From assembly GCA_025922875.1 (NCBI GenBank), contig JAICGZ010000017.1, forward strand, positions 1-40,119: a DNA stretch of 40,119 bases, in the 5' to 3' direction. The stretch's first letter is position 1; the number at the start of each line of letters is the position of its first letter. The notes under the pieces are model-generated. The model was not told where the DNA came from. It saw only the letters and a program-made list of their open reading frames with translations, and made no database searches. The stretch comes from Pyrinomonadaceae bacterium (GTDB lineage: Bacteria; Acidobacteriota; Blastocatellia; Pyrinomonadales; Pyrinomonadaceae). Below are positions 34,608-40,119 of this stretch, piece after piece. A program made the position numbers and the translations under genes.

Positions 34608-35570
34608 TCACAACGGCACGACAAAGTTTTCGCCCTTGAAATGACCGGGGAGCGCTTTTTCAGGGGGCGTTTTGCCTTCCACTAACCGCCGCGGCACGAC
34701 CACGGCATTTTCGACAACCTCACCTGCATTGATTCTCACGTTATCAGCGAGCACCGCTTGACTGACCCGTGCACCGTCGCCAATCTCAACGTCGTCCCAA
34801 AGGATCGACTCAACAACCAACGCAGTCTCGCAGATAACAGTACCTGCCCCCGCGTTGTAAGTCCTTCCCGTCTCTTTCAATAATTCGACGCTGATGTCGA
34901 GATACCTTTTCAAGGTTGAGAGCTCACGCCACTTCCCGGAAGCAACATGAGCCGCAACAACTTCTCCGTTCGAGATCGCCTGCGGGTAAACGTCGGTGGT
35001 CGAGTGGGAGAAGACACCGCGAGGAATGTATTCGAAGATGCGCGGTTCGAGGATCTGTATGCCGGTGAACATTAATGGCTCTTTATCCTCTTCGACCGGC
35101 ATTCCACCGAATGCTTTGACTCGACCGTTTTCAGTTTCAACAACGCTGAAACGTTCGCGACGAGTGTTGGGAAGCAGAACCAACGTCGCTAGCGCATTTG
35201 TGTTTCGATGAGTCTCGAGCGCGGCATTCAAATCGATGTCAGTAATGATTTTTCCATTGACGGCAACGAAGGTCTCGCGTTCGAAGAACTCGCGCGTGTT
35301 ATCGAGCGCACCGCTGGTACCGAGGATCTCGGGTTCTTCGACGTAATGAAGCTTCACGCCGAAGCGACTGCCATCTCCGAGTGCTTCTCGAACCGATTCG
35401 GGCCGGTGATGCAGGTTAACTACGATCTCATCGATACCGTATGCAGCGAGATATTCGGCGACGTAACCAACCAGCGGTTTTCCCAAGATCGGTATGGCGG
35501 GTTTGGTGCGGTCTTCCGTGAGGGGCCAGAGTCGTGTGCCGTAGCCGGCAGAAAGAACGATCGCGCGCAT
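34608..35570 (-). CDS. murU: MurU/ManC-type NDP-sugar nucleotidyltransferase
   Basis: Sugar-1-phosphate nucleotidyltransferase of 320 residues. With the AmgK-like gene, MurNAc-1-P uridylylation (MurU) is the likely role. N-terminal Rossmann domain: LSAGYGTRLWPLTEDRTKPA (6-25) with G-x-G-T-R and Lys, EEPEILGTSGALDN, and FTGIQILEPRIFEYIP. A hexapeptide beta-helix follows (about 235-320), which short MurU proteins lack, so a mannose- or glucose-type enzyme remains possible. In NGKIITDIDL the residue after Asn-Gly, normally a metal-binding Asp, is Lys107. It stands 12 bases after the HTH gene and 107 before the kinase. Confidence 0.83.
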   Translation of the reverse strand: MRAIVLSAGYGTRLWPLTEDRTKPAIPILGKPLVGYVAEYLAAYGIDEIVVNLHHRPESVREALGDGSRFGVKLHYVEEPEILGTSGALDNTREFFERETFVAVNGKIITDIDLNAALETHRNTNALATLVLLPNTRRERFSVVETENGRVKAFGGMPVEEDKEPLMFTGIQILEPRIFEYIPRGVFSHSTTDVYPQAISNGEVVAAHVASGKWRELSTLKRYLDISVELLKETGRTYNAGAGTVICETALVVESILWDDVEIGDGARVSQAVLADNVRINAGEVVENAVVVPRRLVEGKTPPEKALPGHFKGENFVVPL

Positions 35571-35582
35571 CGGTCCGAACGA

Positions 35583-36149
35583 TCAGGAAGCTTTGGAGGC
35601 GTCGCGCATGACGAGGTCGAAGGTTCCGGGAGCGACTTTGCGAAAGCGGGAGTTGCGATTGAGGGAGACCGCGACGCTGATTGTCGGGTTTTGACCGGTG
35701 AACTTGAAACCACCTTCGAGCAGACGGTTGTAGATCTCATTGACGTGAAGTGGTCCACCTTCTTCGCGAAGCAGCAGCGTGACTGCCTGAGGGATTGTTC
35801 GATCCATAAACCGATCGCTCAGTACTTCGACGTTGTTGCGGACCGTGGGAATTTGTGTTCGCCGATCGGCTGGAACGGGGGCTCGCGATGGTTGTGACTG
35901 GCGCATCGCCGCTTCGAGTTCGGCGTCGGACGGCAAACCCAGCGAGATATTTCCGGAAGCCAAAACCGAGGACAGCAGACGGTAAATCGCCGCTTCAGTC
36001 TGGCTTGCCAGCGTGTCCATCTCCGCCAATTCAGCACGAACGCTATCGGCTTCCGCTTCCAGCTCTCTAAGACGAGCGGCGAGATGCATTCGGGCCGCGC
36101 GTGATTGGCGCAGGCTTTGTTCGAGACGTGACAGCAGGTTCTCGCTCAT
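35583..36149 (-). CDS. Coiled-coil protein with HARE-HTH-like winged helix
   Basis: 188 residues. Residues 3-60 are a charged coiled coil (LSRLEQSLRQSRAARMHLA followed by LRELEAEADSVRAELAEM). After a linker, about 110-180 form a winged helix like the HARE-HTH (HB1/ASXL) domain: IPQAVTLLLREEGGPLHVNE then IYNRLLEGGFKFTGQNPTIS and FRKVAPGTFDLV. In other bacteria such domains are found with restriction enzymes, DNA-binding subunits and RNA-polymerase-associated proteins. It may regulate the sugar genes downstream, with 12 bases to the MurU-like gene, but this is inference. No DNA target is visible. Confidence 0.78.
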   Translation of the reverse strand: MSENLLSRLEQSLRQSRAARMHLAARLRELEAEADSVRAELAEMDTLASQTEAAIYRLLSSVLASGNISLGLPSDAELEAAMRQSQPSRAPVPADRRTQIPTVRNNVEVLSDRFMDRTIPQAVTLLLREEGGPLHVNEIYNRLLEGGFKFTGQNPTISVAVSLNRNSRFRKVAPGTFDLVMRDASKAS

Positions 36150-36174
36150 CAGCCCGTGATTCTAAGAGGAATTG

Positions 36175-36249
36175 GACAGGATTTACAAGATGTTTTCAGG
36201 ATTACAAGCTGAATCCTGTCATCCTGAAAAAAATCTTGTAAATCCTGTC
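36175..36249. repeat. ACAGGATTTACAAGA-family palindrome
   Basis: GACAGGATTTACAAGATGTT on the left and AATCTTGTAAATCCTGTC on the right, with TTCAGGATTACAAG and AATCCTGTCATCCTG between: the clearest inverted copy of this family in the window. It lies between the polyprenyl synthase and the HTH gene. Confidence 0.9.
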
Positions 36250-36252
36250 TGA

Positions 36253-37275
36253 TTAACGATCGCGGTCCAGGATGTAGGCAGGAAGCGCTCGCAAAGAGTC
36301 GCAGTAATCTGAATCCGGTAAGTTGTCCAGAGCCGAGCATGCGTTTTCCGCGTACTCATCAGCACGTTCGCGTGCTTTTTCCAAAGCTCCGGTGCGCACC
36401 AACGCCTCGCGCACATCCCCCTGCCTGACGGTGTCGTACTTCCCTTCACGCAACACCGTTTGGACCATCTCAAGCGTCTGCGGCGCTGCTTCTCTCAAAT
36501 AGATCAACGGTAACGTTACCTTGCCGCCAAGCAGATCGGCGCCCGCGGCTTTCCCCAGCGCATCTTCACTTGAAGTGAAATCAAGCAGGTCATCAATTAA
36601 CTGAAACGCTGTTCCCAGGTTGAGGCCGTAATCACGCAATGACGTCTGTTGCTTCTCCTCCGCGCCACCGAGAATCGATCCAATCTCACAACTGGCGCTG
36701 AAGAGATATGCAGTCTTGCGTTTAAGCACGTCGAAGTACTGTGCCTCAGTCACGTCAGCATGGCCCAGTAACGTCAACTGCAACAGCTCTCCCTCCGTCA
36801 TTTTTCGCGTGACCCTCGTGAGAATGTCGAGTATCGGCAACGATCTTTCGGCGAGACTGGTCTCAAACGCAGACATGTAAAGCCAGTCGCCCATGAGCAC
36901 GGCAGTCTCATTACCGTAAAGCGCGTTGACGGTCGGCCGCTTGCGACGAAGGTCTGCCTTATCGATCACGTCGTCATGGACCAGAGTCGCTGTATGGAGA
37001 AACTCCATCACCGTCGCCATACGAATCGAGTTATAACGCGAGCCATCGCCGCCGACCGCGTAGTTTGAAAGAATCGTCAGCGCGGGACGAACACGTTTAC
37101 CGCCAGACGCACGCAGATACTCGCCCAGGTAATCAATCACCTGAACGTTCGAACGCGCCTGGCGCTCGAATTCAAGCTCCACTTGCACGAGTTCGTTCGA
37201 GATCACGCTGAAGATCCGGCGAGCCGAAACTCTTGCCTCTTCATCCAGCGCAAGTATGTGGCTTGACGTAGTCAT
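36253..37275 (-). CDS. ispB: Trans-polyprenyl diphosphate synthase
   Basis: Condenses isopentenyl diphosphate units to make a long prenyl chain, usually for quinones. 340 residues. First Asp-rich motif DDVIDKADLRR (101-111), second IDDLLDF with Asp228/229/232, GGKRVRPALTIL (59-70) and GGKVTLPLIYL. The residue five places before the first motif is Ala96, a small one, as in long-chain (C35-C45) synthases. Closest in kind to octaprenyl/heptaprenyl synthases. Located 15 bases after the YajQ-like gene. The chain length is inferred, not measured. Confidence 0.92.
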   Translation of the reverse strand: MTTSSHILALDEEARVSARRIFSVISNELVQVELEFERQARSNVQVIDYLGEYLRASGGKRVRPALTILSNYAVGGDGSRYNSIRMATVMEFLHTATLVHDDVIDKADLRRKRPTVNALYGNETAVLMGDWLYMSAFETSLAERSLPILDILTRVTRKMTEGELLQLTLLGHADVTEAQYFDVLKRKTAYLFSASCEIGSILGGAEEKQQTSLRDYGLNLGTAFQLIDDLLDFTSSEDALGKAAGADLLGGKVTLPLIYLREAAPQTLEMVQTVLREGKYDTVRQGDVREALVRTGALEKARERADEYAENACSALDNLPDSDYCDSLRALPAYILDRDR

Positions 37276-37290
37276 GACAACTGCGGCGGT

Positions 37291-37788
37291 CTAGTTTGAA
37301 CGGTAGTTCGTAAACTGCATGTGAATGCCGAAGTCTTTATCCTTCAGCCTCGCTATGATGTCCTGGAGCGTGTCGCGATCGCGGCCTGACACACGGACGA
37401 TGTCACCCTGAATGGAAGCCTGGACCTTTGCTTTACTGTCCTTGATGAACTTGACGACCTCTTTGGCTTTGTCTTGCGGAATGCCTTCCTGGATCTGTGC
37501 TCGTTGCCGGACGGTGCCGCCGGCGGCCTGCTCAATCTTGCCGTAATTGAAAGCTTTCAGCGGAACACCGCGACGCACGAGCTTCTGCTGCAGTATGTCG
37601 TTCATGTTGCGCAGTCGCGTTTCATCTTCCGCGCTTAGGACCAGTTCGTTTTTCTCATGCACGACGTTGGCAGCGCTTCCCTTGAAATCGAAACGCTGTC
37701 GCACCTCTTTCAGTGTCTGATTGAGAGCATTTGCAATCTCGGCGGAGTCGACCTGGGAAACAATATCGAAGGAGTTCTGCTGAGCCAT
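37291..37788 (-). CDS. yajQ: YajQ family nucleotide-binding protein
   Basis: 165 residues of the DUF520/YajQ family, two ferredoxin-like halves; family members bind tRNA/nucleotides or cyclic-di-GMP. Characteristic segments are NSFDIVSQVDSAEIANALNQ, RFDFKGSAANVVHEKNEL, LVRRGVPLKAFNYGKIEQAA, VKFIKDSKAKVQASIQGDIV, RVSGRDRDTLQDIIARLKDK and FGIHMQFTNYR at the C-terminus. Length and order are normal. It lies 15 bases before the polyprenyl synthase and 84 after TatD. The exact ligand is unknown for this group. Confidence 0.95.
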   Translation of the reverse strand: MAQQNSFDIVSQVDSAEIANALNQTLKEVRQRFDFKGSAANVVHEKNELVLSAEDETRLRNMNDILQQKLVRRGVPLKAFNYGKIEQAAGGTVRQRAQIQEGIPQDKAKEVVKFIKDSKAKVQASIQGDIVRVSGRDRDTLQDIIARLKDKDFGIHMQFTNYRSN

Positions 37789-37845
37789 TGATGGGAGAAT
37801 ACCACCAAAACGCCAGCATGTGAAACTTATCTCATGCTCTGCCGC

Positions 37846-37868
37846 CTTTGCGCCTTTGCGGGAGAAAC
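37846..37868. repeat. Half-site of GCAAAGGCGCAAAG family
   Basis: CTTTGCGCCTTTGCGGGAGA, one arm only of the family at 21101-21165. It lies between the tatD stop and the yajQ start. Confidence 0.6.
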
Positions 37869-37872
37869 CTCT

Positions 37873-38655
37873 TTATGAAGTGAGACCGAAGAAGCTTCTG
37901 AAATTCTCGCTTGTGACTCGTCCGATTTCTTCCAGGTCGACTCTGTGAATACCTGCAAGACAACGCGCGACTTCAACAACGTAAGCCGGCTCGTTTCGTT
38001 TTCCGCGATATGGGATCGGAGTCAGATATGGACAATCGGTCTCAATCAACAAACGATTTAAAGGAACTTGCTTCGCAATCTCGCGCAGTTCGTCAGCCTT
38101 CTTGAAGGTGACGATGCCTGACAACGAGATCATGAACCCGAGCTCGAGTGCGCGTCGCGCCAGGTCCATGCTGCCGCTGAAGCAGTGAAAAACTCCCTTG
38201 CGTTCCGCACCCGCGTAAACGCTTTGTAGAATCTCGATAGTCTCAGACTCCGCCTCGCGTGTGTGAATCACTACCGGAAGATCACACTCGCGCGCCGCTC
38301 GAAGCTGTCGCTTGAAAACTGCGATCTGCACGTCGCGCGGTGAGTTGTCGTAGTGAAAATCAAGACCAATCTCACCCCAGGCGATTACTCGTTCGCTTTT
38401 AATGAGCGACTTGATCTTATCTTCGGCTTTATCGTCGTAAAGACGAGCATCGTGAGGATGCGTACCCAGCGCAGTGTAAACGGACTCGTATCTCTTCCCT
38501 AGCTCAACCGCCCTTTCGAACGCGCCGCTGTGCGGATCTCCCGTTCCAACGTTCAAGATCGTCGACACGCCCGCCGCGCGAGCACGCTCGATGATCTCAT
38601 CACGATCGTCGTCGAACTCTGGACCATCGATATGCGCGTGCGAATCAATAAACAT
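37873..38655 (-). CDS. tatD: TatD family metal-dependent hydrolase/deoxyribonuclease
   Basis: TIM-barrel hydrolase, 260 residues. Metal and active-site residues: DSHAHID (His6, His8), GEIGLDFHYDNSPRDVQ with Glu, VIHTREAE, VFHCFSGSMD and ETDCPYLTPIPYRGKRNEP. All standard sites are present, so it is probably an active 3'-5' DNA or RNA exonuclease. Its place directly after metG is the well-known metG-tatD pairing. No ribosome site is obvious before the ATG. YajQ and the polyprenyl synthase follow. Confidence 0.95.
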   Translation of the reverse strand: MFIDSHAHIDGPEFDDDRDEIIERARAAGVSTILNVGTGDPHSGAFERAVELGKRYESVYTALGTHPHDARLYDDKAEDKIKSLIKSERVIAWGEIGLDFHYDNSPRDVQIAVFKRQLRAARECDLPVVIHTREAESETIEILQSVYAGAERKGVFHCFSGSMDLARRALELGFMISLSGIVTFKKADELREIAKQVPLNRLLIETDCPYLTPIPYRGKRNEPAYVVEVARCLAGIHRVDLEEIGRVTSENFRSFFGLTS

Positions 38656-38677
38656 TTATTAATTGCCGAGGGCGCAG

Positions 38678-38711
38678 TTGTAGGGGCGGCCACGGAGGGC
38701 CGCCCCTACAA
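38678..38711. repeat. TTGTAGGGG/GGCC-family palindrome, perfect
   Basis: TTGTAGGGGCGGCC, six-base loop ACGGAG, GGCCGCCCCTACAA: 14 perfect base pairs. The most compact member of the family also at 9733-9807 and 22954-23029. It fills the gap between the metG stop and tatD. Confidence 0.92.
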
Positions 38712-38714
38712 TCA

Positions 38715-40119
38715 TCACTTTAAGCGTGCGCCGTTGGGAACGTCTTCGGTGAATGTGGCGATCACCGGACGACCTTCTTCACCGTAAGAAGCCGCGACTA
38801 CCATTCCCTGCGATTCAAACCCGCGCAACTTGCGTGGCTTCAGGTTCGCTACGATCACCACCTTGCGTCCCACGAGTTTCTCAGGCTCGTAATACTGAGC
38901 AATCCCTGCGAGTATCTGCCGCGGTTGTTCCTCGGCAAGATCAACCTTAAGCAATAGCAGCTTGTCGGCCTTCGGCACGCGTTCAGCAGACAACACCTGG
39001 CCCACACGCAGATCGACTTTCGCAAAGTCGTCGATTTCGATGAAGCTGGTGATTCCGACAGCATCAGCTTCCGTCGCATGTGTCATCGGCGGCGCAGGCT
39101 CCGGCGTCTGAGTCTGTTCTCCGTTTATCTCCGACATGATCCTCGCTTTGTCCAATCGCGGAAACACTGGCTGCACGTCGCTGATCGCGGCGCCTTCCTT
39201 GAGCTCACCCCACTTGAGTTCCGATGGATTAATCTGCGCGGGCGAACCATCGAGGCCTAACTGCTTCCACATTACCCGGCTCGCACCCGGCATGACCGGA
39301 TGCAACAACACGCTCAACCAACGCAGCGATTCCGCGGCCCGGTACAACACCACCCCGAGCGTCTGCTTCTGGTTCTCATCTTTCGCAAGGTCCCACGGCT
39401 TGGCGTCGGTGATCATCTTGTCGACGCGTGCAACAACCGACCATGCCGCCTCCAGCGCACGGCTGAACGCGAGGTTTTCGAAGTGCAACAGGAACTGATC
39501 GCGCGCATGCTCGATGAAACCGGCGACTGTAGTCTCATCGGTATCGACTCCAGTGCGCTTGGCCAGCAGCAACTTATCTTCAGGGATCACGCCCGACGGA
39601 ATTCGCGAATCGCAGTAACGCGCAATCATTGTCAGCGTGCGGCTCGATAAGTTGCCCCAACCGCTCGCAAGATCGCTGTTGGCGCGATCGATCAAACCTT
39701 CATATCCGAAACGCCCGTCTTGTCCAAACACCATTTCACGAAGACAGAAGTAGCGAATCGCATCGATCGAAAAGTGTTTGTGCAGAACGTCGAGCTCAAC
39801 CGTATTACCGAGCGTCTTTGACATCTTGCGGCCATTCGGATCGACCCACATGCCATGGGCCACAATCGCGCGCGGGAGTTCGACGCCGGCGGCGATCAGA
39901 TATGCGGGCCAGTAAACGGCGTGAAATCGCAGAATGTCTTTTCCAACCAGGTGCAGCGCCGGCCAAAACTTCTCGAAGCCGACTGCCCGTTCGCGTTCCT
40001 CATTCCCAAACCCAATGGCGGTAATGTAATTGGTCAATGCATCAAACCAAACGTACATCGTGTGCGCCGGGTCGTCAGGCACCGGCACGCCCCAACTCAC
40101 GGAAGTTTTCAAGCGGCTC
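38715..40119 (-). CDS. metG: Methionyl-tRNA synthetase, C-terminal part (cut by window edge)
   Basis: Class I synthetase charging tRNA-Met; the window shows about 468 codons from within the catalytic domain to the stop. The N-terminal part with the HIGH motif is beyond the right edge, so this is a partial gene and no start is called. Visible: WGVPVPDDPAHTMYVWFDAL, VGKDILRFHAVYWPAYLIAA, the KMSKS-type loop GRKMSKTLGNTVELDVL, anticodon-binding helices, and a C-terminal tRNA-binding OB domain (DFAKVDLRVGQVLSAERVPK, QILAGIAQYYEPEKLVGRKV, NLKPRKLRGFESQGMVVAAS). No zinc-knuckle claim can be made from this part. tatD follows after a palindrome. Confidence 0.95.
   Translation of the reverse strand, partial: SRLKTSVSWGVPVPDDPAHTMYVWFDALTNYITAIGFGNEERERAVGFEKFWPALHLVGKDILRFHAVYWPAYLIAAGVELPRAIVAHGMWVDPNGRKMSKTLGNTVELDVLHKHFSIDAIRYFCLREMVFGQDGRFGYEGLIDRANSDLASGWGNLSSRTLTMIARYCDSRIPSGVIPEDKLLLAKRTGVDTDETTVAGFIEHARDQFLLHFENLAFSRALEAAWSVVARVDKMITDAKPWDLAKDENQKQTLGVVLYRAAESLRWLSVLLHPVMPGASRVMWKQLGLDGSPAQINPSELKWGELKEGAAISDVQPVFPRLDKARIMSEINGEQTQTPEPAPPMTHATEADAVGITSFIEIDDFAKVDLRVGQVLSAERVPKADKLLLLKVDLAEEQPRQILAGIAQYYEPEKLVGRKVVIVANLKPRKLRGFESQGMVVAASYGEEGRPVIATFTEDVPNGARLK

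Noticed and set aside
35208-35897. Plus-strand open frame of 229 codons across the MurU-like and HTH genes
   Set aside because: It is antisense to two well-supported genes, has no family resemblance and an unnatural composition; it is a shadow of their codon use.

Overview
The window is a densely packed bacterial chromosome segment with about 39 protein-coding genes, no rRNA or tRNA gene, and no phage or insertion sequence that I can recognise. It probably comes from an Acidobacteriota bacterium, perhaps of the Blastocatellia/Pyrinomonadales type. This is inferred from three things: a secreted VWA protein of the acidobacterial VWFA-related type (28135-29031), a fused LptF-LptG permease (a diderm, LPS-exporting cell), and many short palindromic repeats between genes. 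Non-ATG starts are common: TTG for metK, the FAA-hydrolase, the DUF402 gene and two small membrane genes; GTG for ddl, lptFG, the FN3 lipoprotein, the aspartyl protease and probably ruvX.

Layout. 1-351 holds only repeats. 352-4538 has a secreted TPR protein, a GAF-PAS histidine kinase, and a convergent, divergent relative of S-adenosylhomocysteine hydrolase. 4838-7302 is metK-ahcY, the SAM/SAH cycle, behind a good promoter. On the minus strand, 7384-14125 carries lptFG, recO, a 55-residue two-helix protein coupled to a 4-TM protein, a NamZ (DUF1343) muramidase, and an SDR plus class-I amidotransferase-like hydrolase pair. 14285-21094 on the plus strand has hslV-hslU, an FN3 lipoprotein, an FAA-hydrolase, a small transaldolase, a DUF402 protein and an acyl-CoA carboxylase beta subunit. 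21176-24346 (minus) codes for three exported proteins: a two-lobed aspartyl protease, a glycine-zipper protein and an S41-family protein that has lost its catalytic Ser and Lys. 24467-29031 (plus) has ruvX-mltG followed by four envelope proteins ending in the VWA protein. 29057-40119 (minus) holds ddl, arginase, an AIM24-like protein, asnS, an AmgK-like kinase, a MurU-like nucleotidyltransferase, a coiled-coil/winged-helix protein, a polyprenyl diphosphate synthase, a YajQ protein, TatD and the 3' part of metG.

How it fits together. Cell-wall work is the main theme. NamZ would release MurNAc, and the AmgK/MurU pair could return it to UDP-MurNAc. Ddl supplies D-Ala-D-Ala, MltG ends glycan strands, the polyprenyl synthase makes a long isoprenoid, and LptFG exports LPS. 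A second theme is one-carbon and translation housekeeping (metK, ahcY, asnS, metG).

The most unusual features are these: the inactive S41 protein; the SAHH relative lacking SAHH catalytic residues; a lipoprotein whose signal peptide is encoded inside a dispersed repeat; several ORF ends supplied by repeats; and at least five families of intergenic palindromes, about 19 copies in 40 kb. I found no clear multi-gene defence or mobile system.
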